A stretch of DNA of 64,000 nt from Coriobacteriaceae bacterium (GTDB lineage: Bacteria; Actinomycetota; Coriobacteriia; Coriobacteriales; Coriobacteriaceae), in contig CABJFQ010000004.1 of the NCBI GenBank assembly GCA_902364975.1, positions 1-64,000 of the forward strand. The letters run 5' to 3'. Positions 29,149-37,298 of the stretch are shown in pieces. The notes beneath the pieces were generated by a model, which worked only from the letters and a program-made list of their open reading frames with translations, was not told the origin of the DNA and did not search any database. The translations under genes and the position numbers were made by a program. Within the stretch, counting starts at the first letter, position 1; every line of letters begins with the position of its first letter.

Positions 29149-29742
29149 CTACCCTAAAGACGCCCATGACCAGCGCTTATAGTTTGCGCATGACACGCCG
29201 ACGGCCTCGAGCGCCTTGGCGGCGATGTGATGCACCGCGTCGTCGAGCGTGGCGGGGCCGTTGTAAAACGTGAGCATGGGCGGCATGAGCATGATGCCGG
29301 GCACGCGCGCCAGGCGCGCCATGTTATCGACGTGAATGGCGCTGAAGGGCGTCTCGCGCACCATGAGCACCAGGCGGCGCTGCTCTTTCATCTGCACGTC
29401 GGCCGCGCGCAACAACAGGTTTTCGCTGTAGCCGCTCGCAATGCCGGCGAGCGTCTTCATGGAGCAGGGTGCCACGATCATGCCATCGACCGGATAGGTG
29501 CCGCTTGCGATGGCGGCGCCGATATTCTTGTTGTCGTAGACCACATCGGCATGCGTGGCATACTCGTCGAGCGTCATGCCGAGCTCCTGCTCGATGGTGA
29601 TCTCTCCCCCGCGCGTGACGACAAGCGCCGACTCGGCACCTGCCTGACGCAGACATTTGAGGCACTCAAGGCCCAGCGCGGCACCGCTGGCGCCCGAAAC
29701 GCCAACGACGATGCGACGGGGACGGACAGAAGACTCAGGCAT
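29149..29742 (-). CDS. ubiX: UbiX-family flavin prenyltransferase
   Basis: Attaches a dimethylallyl group to FMN to make prenylated FMN, the cofactor of UbiD decarboxylases. The 197-residue product has the FMN-binding GVSGASGAALG, the APCSMKTLAGIASG loop, RRLVLMVRETPFS and MPPMLTFYN of the family. Bacterial UbiX uses dimethylallyl monophosphate (established for the Pseudomonas enzyme). It lies 33 bp after the UbiD-type gene in the same unit; it also matches LpdB of tannin-degrading lactobacilli. Confidence 0.93.
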   Translation of the reverse strand: MPESSVRPRRIVVGVSGASGAALGLECLKCLRQAGAESALVVTRGGEITIEQELGMTLDEYATHADVVYDNKNIGAAIASGTYPVDGMIVAPCSMKTLAGIASGYSENLLLRAADVQMKEQRRLVLMVRETPFSAIHVDNMARLARVPGIMLMPPMLTFYNGPATLDDAVHHIAAKALEAVGVSCANYKRWSWASLG

Positions 29743-29775
29743 GACAACTCCTTGACTACTTGGTAGGGCTACTTA

Positions 29776-31263
29776 CTAGAAAGCAATCTCCTTGGCCCAC
29801 TTGTCCTTGTCGATCTCCATGAACTGCGAGCGAATGAAATTCTTCTTGAGGTCGAACGGAACCGTGCAGTCGAAGATGGCCTTGCAGGCGATGCCGTGCT
29901 CGCGAATCGTGGGGTCGAACGCAGGGTCGTTGGACGGGTCGAGCACGTGGCAGTGGCAGCCGGGGATGGTGATGAGGTCGACGTCGGCCTGGAAGCGCGT
30001 GGTCATGGCCCACATCACGTCGCTCATATCAAAGATGTCGACATCCTCGTCAACCAAGATCACATGCTTGAGCTCGGAGAATGCCGAGAAGGCGAGCATG
30101 GCGGCGTTGCGCTGACGGCCCTCGTCATTTTTGCTCGACTTCTTAAACTGCATGATGGCAACGAACTTGCCGCCGCCGCAGGGTGCAGCGTGGACGTTGA
30201 GCAGGCGGCCCGGGATAGCGGTCTCGACCATCTTGTAGATGGAAGCCTCGGTGGGGATACCGGCCATGGACACGTGCTCGTGCGAAGGGCCGATGCAGCT
30301 CTCCATAATGGGGTTGACACGCGTGGTGACGGCGGTGATCTTGATCACCGGACAGACCTTGGCGCCGCCGGTGTAGCCGGGGAACTCGGGCATGGCGTAG
30401 CCGTGGCCGTTGACGTCCTCGTTGATGGTCTCGTCGTGCATGAGGTAGCCCTCGAGCACGTACTCGGCATTGGCGATGCACTTCTGCGGAACGGTGACGC
30501 AGTCGGCAAGCTCGACGGCGTGGCCGCGCAGGGCGCCGGCGATCTGCAGCTCGTTGAAGCCGAGCGGCGTGGTGGGAGCCTCGAAGCCGCAGCACATGTA
30601 CACAGCGGGGTCCAGGCCGATGGAGATGGAAATGGGCATGTCCTCGCCGCGCTGGCAGTACTCGTCAAAGAACGCGCCCAGGTGACGGCTGCCGGGGGTA
30701 ATCCACATGGCGAGCTTGTCCTTGTCGACGCAGGAGAAGCGGTGGATGGTCACGTCGGACTGGGAGCCGTCGGGGCTCGTGCCATAGGCGAGACCCATGG
30801 TGATGTAGGGGCCGCCGTCGACGGGCGTGTTGGTGGGAGCGGGAACGATCTTGCGCAGGTCAAAGCCCTCGTCGCTCGCCTTGTACACGACCTCCTGGCA
30901 GTCGACGTGCGCACCCTCGGCGATCTGCTCGGGCGCGATCAGGTTCTCGAAGCGCTTGCCGATCTCGAGGCCCAGGTGCTCCTCGTCCAGGTCGAGCAGG
31001 GCGGCAACGCGCTTGCGGCTGGCAAGCATGCCGATGCAGACCTTGGCATCGTCAAAGCCCTTGACGTTGTTGAAGACCATCGCCGGACCCTCTTTGGTCG
31101 GACGCATAACGGTGCCGCCGGCACCGACGTGGCGATAGACGCCCGAGACCTCGGCGTCCGGGTCGACCTGGGTGTCGGTCTCGAGCAGCTGGCCCGGCAT
31201 CTCGCGCAAAAAGTCGAGTACGGAGCGCAGGTCGTGGATCTGGGAAGCATCGGTAGTGGACAT
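29776..31263 (-). CDS. UbiD-family prFMN-dependent decarboxylase (LpdC-like)
   Basis: Reversible decarboxylase for an aromatic or unsaturated carboxylic acid, using prenylated FMN. The 495-residue product is the size of gallate decarboxylase LpdC. It carries the family's Arg and Glu active-site regions, including HGYAMPEFPGYTGG, plus MWITPGSRHLGAF and IGPSHEHVSMAGIPTEA. The start at 31263 follows AAAGGAG. With UbiX next to it, an LpdD-like gene upstream and a transporter, the locus resembles gallate/protocatechuate decarboxylation clusters. The true substrate cannot be read from sequence. Confidence 0.92.
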   Translation of the reverse strand: MSTTDASQIHDLRSVLDFLREMPGQLLETDTQVDPDAEVSGVYRHVGAGGTVMRPTKEGPAMVFNNVKGFDDAKVCIGMLASRKRVAALLDLDEEHLGLEIGKRFENLIAPEQIAEGAHVDCQEVVYKASDEGFDLRKIVPAPTNTPVDGGPYITMGLAYGTSPDGSQSDVTIHRFSCVDKDKLAMWITPGSRHLGAFFDEYCQRGEDMPISISIGLDPAVYMCCGFEAPTTPLGFNELQIAGALRGHAVELADCVTVPQKCIANAEYVLEGYLMHDETINEDVNGHGYAMPEFPGYTGGAKVCPVIKITAVTTRVNPIMESCIGPSHEHVSMAGIPTEASIYKMVETAIPGRLLNVHAAPCGGGKFVAIMQFKKSSKNDEGRQRNAAMLAFSAFSELKHVILVDEDVDIFDMSDVMWAMTTRFQADVDLITIPGCHCHVLDPSNDPAFDPTIREHGIACKAIFDCTVPFDLKKNFIRSQFMEIDKDKWAKEIAF

Positions 31264-31360
31264 AGCATGCTCCTTTCGGGAGAGTGCCCGGCGGCGGGGA
31301 TGCCGCCGGGCTGGGTAACGTAGTGGGGCCGCGGCGCTCATAGATGAGGCGCTCGACCGT

Positions 31361-32818
31361 TTACATCAGGCCAAAGAGGTGGAACCAGGCGGCCTCGACC
31401 AGCACGACGACAAAGACGACCGCGGTGAGGGGAATGCCCATGCGCATGGCCTCTTTGGAGGTGTAGCCGCCGGCGTCCTTGCCCTCGCCGATAAGGATCG
31501 GCAGGTTGTGGAACGGCAGGATGTAGTGGATGTTGATGGACGTGAAGACGATGAGCGCCACGGCGAGCGGGCTCACGCTGGAGCCGGCCGCGAAGCTGAT
31601 GAACGCCGGCACGCACACGCCGAGCACGGCCATGACCGAGCCCATGAACATGTGGATGACCATGGAGAGCGCGGCGACAAGCAGGGCGAACAGGAAGATG
31701 TTCTCGGGCACGGAGCTGGGGAGTACGACGTCGGCGATCCAGGCGTTCATGCCGGTGGCGCCGCCCACGGAACCCACGGGCAAGGCGGCCGTCAGGAACA
31801 TGAGGGACTTGATGTCGACAGCGTTCCAGCTGGCAGGAGTGAGGACCTCGCCGATGATGGGCATGGCGAGTGCGACGCCAATGGCCAGGGTGACCCAGCC
31901 GATATAGTCGCCCGAGACGGTGAGCTACAGCGCGATGGCGATGACAAGCCACACGATGGTGCGGATCTCCTTGACGGAGAGCTTGCCGAGCGCGGCCTGC
32001 TTGGCCACGATCTGCTCGCGATCGTAGACGAGCTCCTTGCTGGGCTTAAAGAGGAAGAGGCCCAAGAACAGGGTGCACAGCAGCGCGACCAGCATAGGCA
32101 CGCTCATGTACAGGAACCAGTCGACAAAGGACGGGCTCATGCCGCCGGCCTCGGCGCTGTACTGCGCGACAAGCGGGTTGAGCGTGGAGTCGCCCGTCAG
32201 GAAGAACATGGAGCCCGGGGCAGCAGCGGCAAACACGAGGAAGCCGAGCTTGCCGCGGTCGTCGTCACCGTAGCCGGCGGACTCGGCAATGACCGAGACG
32301 ACGGCGAGAATGAGGAAGGCGCGGGGGAACGGATGCGGGATCAGCAGCGACAGCACAAAGGTGAGCGCGAAGATTGAGATGATAAGCGACTTGGCATCGC
32401 GCACGAACTTGAGCATAAACGCATAGGCGATGCGCTCGCCCAGGCCCGACTCCTTGACCGCGCTGGCGATGAGGTAGGCGCCGATGACGAGCCACATGGT
32501 GGCTTTGGTCCACGAGCTAAACGTGGAGGCGACCGTCGCCGAGATGCTCGCGGCACCCGTGTCGTCCACGCACACCTTGAACAGAACGAGCAGCGCGCAA
32601 TAGAGCAGGCCCACAAAGCCCGGCTGTGCCACGCCACACGTCCAGAACACCACCGTGGCGAGCGTCAACGCCAGACAGGTCTGACCGCCGACCGTAAGCT
32701 CGACCGTCGAGCTCAGCTCCGCCAAAGGAAGAAACTTCACCAGCAAAAAGACAACGATACCCAGCACAAAGCCAATTTCGCGCTTGGTGATCTTAAACGC
32801 CTTCTTTTCCGCTTCCAT
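31361..32818 (-). pseudogene. DASS/SLC13-type carboxylate transporter interrupted by an in-frame amber codon
   Basis: A 486-codon frame with 11 or so membrane helices, starting at 32818 behind AAAGGTGGGGAG and ending at 31361. It is interrupted by TAG at 31927-31925. The codons on both sides stay in the same frame and read AIAL-stop-LTVSGDYIGW, where family members usually have Trp (AIALWLT), so a single TGG to TAG change is the simplest cause. The two parts are 31925-32818 (297 residues) and 31361-31924. Its place before the UbiD/UbiX genes suggests it once imported the substrate acid or exchanged acid and product. It could be a real lesion, a strain variant or a sequencing error. Confidence 0.8.
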
Positions 32819-32970
32819 CTCCCCACCTTTCTTGTTGGGGGCGCTCCGGATTCGCGGCCACGTTGCCACTTAAAAAGGGGCGCCCGTTATCGGACACCCC
32901 TTACGTTGCGCTGTGTTGTGGCAATACAGTCAAGCGGGATTTTTGGATGAGAAGCGATCCTCTGGACAAA

Positions 32971-33034
32971 AAGCGTCACAACATTCGACGCTTTTCCTCG
33001 TTTTCGAGATTTTCATCAAATGTTGTGACGGTTT
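32971..33034. repeat. 64-bp inverted repeat, family B copy 2
   Basis: Shares the central CGACGCTTTTCCTCGTTTTC and arms CGTCACAACATT / AATGTTGTGACG with the copy at 28092-28156. An imperfect member of the short GACAAAGG palindrome family follows (33040-33064), running into the stop of the LpdD-Nudix gene. Confidence 0.65.
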
Positions 33035-33060
33035 GGATGTGGCAAAGGGACTGTCTTTTT

Positions 33061-34008
33061 TCACATAGCGAGGGCTGCGCGGATGGAGGGGACCTCCAGG
33101 GCCTCGCGGAGCCAGGGTGCCAGCTGCTCGGGGCGACCCTGCAGGTAGCCGCCGAGCTCGGATGGGGTCACGCGTCGTACCTCCGAGATCTCCTCTTGGT
33201 TGATGTGCAGCTCGCCCGGCTCAACATGGGCTGCGAACACCTCGCACCACTCGCACTCGCAGCGGCCGTCGCCGTGGTCCTCGCGGTACACCACGCGTCC
33301 GAGGTACTTGAGCTGATCGGGATCGCGCGTGATGCCGAGCTCTTCGTTGATGCGGCGCGCCGTCGCGGCGACAACGTCCTCCCCGGGGAGCGGATGGCCG
33401 GCACAGCTATCGGCCAGCACCCCGCCCCACAGGCGTTTGAGCGGACTGCGACGACAGAGCAGCAGGCGTGCGTCTTCGCCCTGGCCCTCGACCAGAAGCG
33501 TCAGAAATGCCTGATGCAGAATGCCCTCACCGGCATGGGCATCGATGCGGTCGACGGGGCCAAGCGTCTCGCCGGTCGCGGCATTGACCGCCACGACCTC
33601 GGCGCCCGCGCCGCCCTCATCCCAGCCGGCGCGCAGAATGCGGGCTGCGGCCTCCTCGAGCGCGGCGATGAGCTCCTTGGTGGTGTCGAGCACGCGCTGC
33701 AGGTCGCCCCCGCTCGCCTGTTCAACATGAAAGCCCGTGCTCGCAACGACCGGCACGCCAAAGCGCGTGGCCAGCGCCGCCGCGATATCGTGCGCCGGAA
33801 TTTCGTCTCGATGGCACGGAACAGCCAGGATGCTCACTGTCGCCGTGCGGCCGGGCTCGGGACGCGGAATGGCCTGCGCCGTGGCGCCCAGGTGCGCGAA
33901 CTCCGGCGAGCAGGCGTACACCGCCATGCCTCGCGGCGTCACCGTCAACTGGGCCTCGAGCGCAAACTTGCCCTCGCCTGCTGCAACCTTTGTCGTGTGC
34001 ATACCCAT
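33061..34008 (-). CDS. LpdD-like prFMN chaperone domain fused to an IPP-isomerase-like Nudix domain
   Basis: A 315-residue two-domain protein. Residues 1-120 match the LpdD family found with UbiD decarboxylases (AGEGKFALEAQ, HLGATAQAIPRP, GFHVEQAS). Residues 135-310 match type 1 isopentenyl-diphosphate isomerase: His158, His165 and His205 and the ECE pair Glu251/Glu253 align with the metal and catalytic ligands of the E. coli enzyme. The Nudix box spans 204-226 (G-x5-E-x7-RRINEELGI). The catalytic Cys of Idi (in VCGHP) is Ala203 here, with Cys202 one residue before it (SCAGHP). The start at 34008 follows AGGAGA. Likely role: supply of the C5 prenyl donor to UbiX together with prFMN handling. 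This is inference from fusion and neighbourhood. Confidence 0.85.
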   Translation of the reverse strand: MGMHTTKVAAGEGKFALEAQLTVTPRGMAVYACSPEFAHLGATAQAIPRPEPGRTATVSILAVPCHRDEIPAHDIAAALATRFGVPVVASTGFHVEQASGGDLQRVLDTTKELIAALEEAAARILRAGWDEGGAGAEVVAVNAATGETLGPVDRIDAHAGEGILHQAFLTLLVEGQGEDARLLLCRRSPLKRLWGGVLADSCAGHPLPGEDVVAATARRINEELGITRDPDQLKYLGRVVYREDHGDGRCECEWCEVFAAHVEPGELHINQEEISEVRRVTPSELGGYLQGRPEQLAPWLREALEVPSIRAALAM

Positions 34009-34169
34009 GGGATCTCCTGTCGCCCGCAATGTACCTGAGACCATTTTCACCTGTATTGCGACTATACAGGCAAGCACAGCCTGCGACAAAGGGGGCAGGC
34101 ACCTGGCACATTCTGTTAGAGTTGCAGGGATTGAATCCCGCTTATTCATGCGACATTGGAGTGACAACC

Positions 34170-35423
34170 TTGACCGCCGCAACCACGTCTAAAAGTAAGT
34201 CAACCGCCGCCGCGCTCTCCCCCGCGCGCACCAAGCTCTGCCTGGCGCTGCTCGTGCTGTTGGGATTCTCGCTCGGCTGCTCAGAGTTCGTGGTCATCGG
34301 CATCGAAAGCGACTTGGCAACGGAACTCGGCGTATCACTTGCCACTGCGGGCCAGCTCATCAGCGTGTTCGCGCTCGTCTACGCCATCGCCACGCCGGTG
34401 CTTGCGCTCAGCACGGGGCGATTCCGCCGCTACCAGTTGCTCGTGTACTACAGCATCGTCTTTGTGCTCGGCAACCTGGTCATGGCGTTGGCGCCCAACT
34501 TCCAGGTGCTCTTTATCTCGCGCATTGTCCTGGGATCCGTCTCGGGCGCGCTGCTCGCCGTGGGCGTGACGTACATCCCCGAGCTGCTGTCCCCGCAGCA
34601 AACTTCGCTTGCCATCTCGGTCGTGTACGGCGCGTTTTCCGTGGCGATGGTCTTTGTCACTTCGATCGGCAAGTTCGTGGCCGACACGCTCGATTGGCAC
34701 GTGGCCATGTACGGTACGCTGACCTTTGCCGTTTTGATCTGCGGAGCGCTCGTGGCGTTTATGCCGCGCGCCGGACAGACCGACGAACCCGCTACCTTCC
34801 GCGAGCAGGCGGGTCTGCTACGCGAACCGAGCATCATCACCGGCATGCTTATCTTTTTGTTTGGCGTGGGCTCGGTCTATGTATTCTACGGCTACGTTAC
34901 GCCTTATCTTGAGCAGGTGCTGGGTATGGGAACCGTTCAGGCGAGCACCACGCTTATGGCCTACGGCGTGTTCTGCCTGATCTCGAACATCCTGGGCGGA
35001 TGGATCGATGCGCGCTTTGGCATGAAGGCGCTGCTTGTGACGTTTGTGCTGCAGGCCGCGGCGTTACTCGGGCTGTTTGCTGTGGGCGGCACCATGCCGC
35101 TCGCGCTGGTCTTTGTTTTTAGCTTGGCACTGCTCATGTACCTGTTCTCGGTGTCGTGCATCACGCACTTTATGGACGTGGCACGCAGCCGCCATCCCAA
35201 GTCGATGGTACTCGCAAGTTCGGTTGAACCCATGGCGTTTAACGTCGGCATTTCGTTTGGCACCGCGGTAGGCGGAGCCGTGGTGAGCAGCATTGGCATT
35301 GCACACGTGGGCGCCGTGGGCGCCGCGTTCTCGCTTGTGGCCTGGGCGCTTACGCTGGTGACGATTAAGCTCGCCCGTTGGGAGCGCCGTCGTCAATCAG
35401 CACAGCCCCGGATGCAGGCATAG
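34170..35423 (+). CDS. MFS transporter (DHA1, AraJ/sugar-efflux-like)
   Basis: Twelve-helix major facilitator of 417 residues. The family loop between helices 2 and 3 reads LSTGRFRRYQ and helix 5 has the antiporter-like LGSVSGALLAVGVTYIPELL. The start is uncertain: a TTG at 34170 with TTGGAG 8 nt upstream is chosen over a GTG three codons earlier. It is divergent from the LpdD-Nudix gene with about 160 bp between them, so it might export a product of that pathway, but no direct evidence links them. Confidence 0.85.
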   Translation: MTAATTSKSKSTAAALSPARTKLCLALLVLLGFSLGCSEFVVIGIESDLATELGVSLATAGQLISVFALVYAIATPVLALSTGRFRRYQLLVYYSIVFVLGNLVMALAPNFQVLFISRIVLGSVSGALLAVGVTYIPELLSPQQTSLAISVVYGAFSVAMVFVTSIGKFVADTLDWHVAMYGTLTFAVLICGALVAFMPRAGQTDEPATFREQAGLLREPSIITGMLIFLFGVGSVYVFYGYVTPYLEQVLGMGTVQASTTLMAYGVFCLISNILGGWIDARFGMKALLVTFVLQAAALLGLFAVGGTMPLALVFVFSLALLMYLFSVSCITHFMDVARSRHPKSMVLASSVEPMAFNVGISFGTAVGGAVVSSIGIAHVGAVGAAFSLVAWALTLVTIKLARWERRRQSAQPRMQA

Positions 35424-35514
35424 GGACGAACACAGCCCAAGGTGGCGAGCAACCAGTGAAAACCGTCCCATACTAGTAGTGTTTATCCGCCTGCAAGCTC
35501 CGGCAGTACAATTT

Positions 35515-35570
35515 CGTGTATTTCAGATACACGCTTTTCTACGATTTCGTGTATTTCAAATACACGAAAT
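35515..35570. repeat. pair of palindromes with 33-bp spacing
   Basis: The first is CGTGTATTTCAGATACACG (35515-35533). The second (35544-35570) has perfect 13-bp arms ATTTCGTGTATTT / AAATACACGAAAT around one base. The two CGTGTATTT starts are exactly 33 bp apart. They lie between convergent genes with no start codon to control, so they may be left over from a lost gene. Confidence 0.6.
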
Positions 35571-35586
35571 GCGCGTGGAGCAACTC

Positions 35587-35624
35587 AAAGGCGGCGGCAG
35601 ACGCATTGTCTGCCGCCGCCTTTT
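35587..35624. terminator. bidirectional intrinsic terminator
   Basis: GGCGGCGGCAGAC and GTCTGCCGCCGCC form a 13-bp stem with A-tract and T-tract on either side. It serves the convergent MFS and PTS genes. Confidence 0.8.
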
Positions 35625-35653
35625 ATCGCGGATTTTATAGATATGTGGGTCGT

Positions 35654-37216
35654 TTACTCCATGCCCAGCAGCTCGCGCATCTGGGTTGCGTAGTTAGAAG
35701 CCATGTTACCGTAGACAATCTGCACGCCGCCGTTGACATGCACGATGCCACGCGCTTCGAGCTTTTCGGTAAACTCGGCGTCATCAACCACCTTGTCACA
35801 GTCATTGAGCTGAATGCGCAGACGGGTGAAGCAGGCCTCGACAGACTTAATATTGTTGTCGCCGCCCACTGCCTCAACGATGGCGGGAATGAGGTCGCTG
35901 ATCACAGTCTTGGGAGCCTTTGCGGCCTCATCGTCGGACTCTTCCTCGCGGCCGGGGGTCTTAAGGTCCTTCTTAAGGATGATGAACTTGAAGACGAAGT
36001 AGTACACCACGAAGTAGATGGGGCCGAGGAACAGGATAACCTGCCAGTTGGAGCCCTTGGCTGCACCCATAATGCCGTTAAAGATCAACGACAAGAGCGG
36101 GCCGCCAAAGGATGCGGAACCGGCCACGTTGAACTGCAGGATATAGGTCAGCGCATAAGCAAGACCAGCCATGAGAGCGTGGAACACGTAGAGGATGGGC
36201 GCGATAAACAGGAAGGAGTACTCGAGCGGCTCGGTAATGCCGGAGAGGATGCAAGGCACCACAATGGCAATCATGAGCGCCGCGGCCTTCTTCTTGTTCT
36301 TGGGAAGCGCCGTCTTGTAGAAGGCGAGTGCAGCGCCGGGCAGGCCGAACATGGCGAAGATAACCTTGCCGTTCATGACAAAACGGCTGACCTCGATGTT
36401 AAACGGCGTGCTGGGAGAGCCCAGGATCGCGTTGTAGATATTGATAGCGCCCTGAACAGTCTGGCCGTCGATGGTCTCGACGCCACCGAGCGACGTGAAG
36501 AAGAACGGCAAATAGACAAAGTGATGCAGGCCAAAAGGCAGGAGCATGCGCTCGCCGGCGCCGTAGACAAATGCACCAAAGGCACCCGTAGTCTTGATGA
36601 ACTCGGACAGCGCGCCGAGAGCGTTCTGAATAAACGGGAAAACAAAGGACATGACCAATGCGAGGATGCTGCATGAGAGCAGCGTCACCGCCGGGATAAA
36701 GCGCGTGCCGTTGAAGATGGAGAACACGGCAGGCAGCTCAATCTTGTAGTAACGGTTATGCAACCATGCGACGATTGCACCCACCAGAAGACCGCCGATA
36801 ACACCAGTGTCGAGCGTGGTGATGCCGAGGATCGTGCTCTGGCCCGTCGTAAGATTCGCGGGATCGATAACGCCAGTCGCCGTAAGGAACGTGCCCATCA
36901 CGGAATTCATGCACATGTAGCCCAAAAAGCCACAAAGCGCCGCGGTAGCCTTCTCGGACTTGGCGAAGCCATAGGCGAGACAAATCGAGAAGATAACCGG
37001 GATGTTGTTCATAACGATGCTGGCAGCGGCCTTGAGAATCGAAAAGAAAATCGCAAAGCCCGGAGCAGCAAGCCAGGGAACAGCTGCCGTAAGGGTGGGG
37101 CTGGTAAAGGCATTGCCAAAGCCCTGAAGGATGCCGGCGATTGGCAGGATCAAGACAGGCGTCATGAGGACTTTGCCCAGGCGCTGGAACTTTGCCAGCA
37201 GCTCATCTTTGTTCAT
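35654..37216 (-). CDS. alpha-glucoside PTS transporter, EIICB
   Basis: Imports and phosphorylates an alpha-glucoside such as maltose. The 520-residue product has an N-terminal EIIC domain of the glucose superfamily with about ten membrane helices, and a C-terminal EIIB domain with the phosphorylated Cys462 in EACFTRLR. No EIIA domain is fused or adjacent, so a shared EIIA-Glc must serve it. It is downstream of the GH4 phospho-alpha-glucosidase gene, with a hairpin between them. Confidence 0.9.
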   Translation of the reverse strand: MNKDELLAKFQRLGKVLMTPVLILPIAGILQGFGNAFTSPTLTAAVPWLAAPGFAIFFSILKAAASIVMNNIPVIFSICLAYGFAKSEKATAALCGFLGYMCMNSVMGTFLTATGVIDPANLTTGQSTILGITTLDTGVIGGLLVGAIVAWLHNRYYKIELPAVFSIFNGTRFIPAVTLLSCSILALVMSFVFPFIQNALGALSEFIKTTGAFGAFVYGAGERMLLPFGLHHFVYLPFFFTSLGGVETIDGQTVQGAINIYNAILGSPSTPFNIEVSRFVMNGKVIFAMFGLPGAALAFYKTALPKNKKKAAALMIAIVVPCILSGITEPLEYSFLFIAPILYVFHALMAGLAYALTYILQFNVAGSASFGGPLLSLIFNGIMGAAKGSNWQVILFLGPIYFVVYYFVFKFIILKKDLKTPGREEESDDEAAKAPKTVISDLIPAIVEAVGGDNNIKSVEACFTRLRIQLNDCDKVVDDAEFTEKLEARGIVHVNGGVQIVYGNMASNYATQMRELLGME

Positions 37217-37231
37217 GGGATACCCCTCTTA

Positions 37232-37269
37232 AAGAAACGGGGCGTGCAGCTCTACAGCCCACACGCCCC
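37232..37269 (-). terminator. attenuator-like hairpin between glycosidase and PTS genes
   Basis: GGGGCGTG (37239-37246) pairs with CACGCCCC (37262-37269). Read leftward GTTTCTTT follows. It may lower PTS expression relative to the enzyme or mark a 3' end. Confidence 0.5.
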
Positions 37270-37298
37270 ATAACAGTTATCAAGCGCTATGGAACTAG

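Noticed and set aside
33061..33200. Possibility that the LpdD and Nudix parts are two genes joined by a sequencing error
   Set aside because: The frame is continuous, with no internal ribosome binding site or start at the domain boundary and a helical linker (about residues 105-135) that reads naturally, so a true fusion is more likely.
34082..34116. GGCAGGCACCTGGCACA sequence upstream of the MFS gene as another palindrome-family member
   Set aside because: Only partial symmetry and no clear match to the GACAAAGG family; it could be a promoter element or chance.
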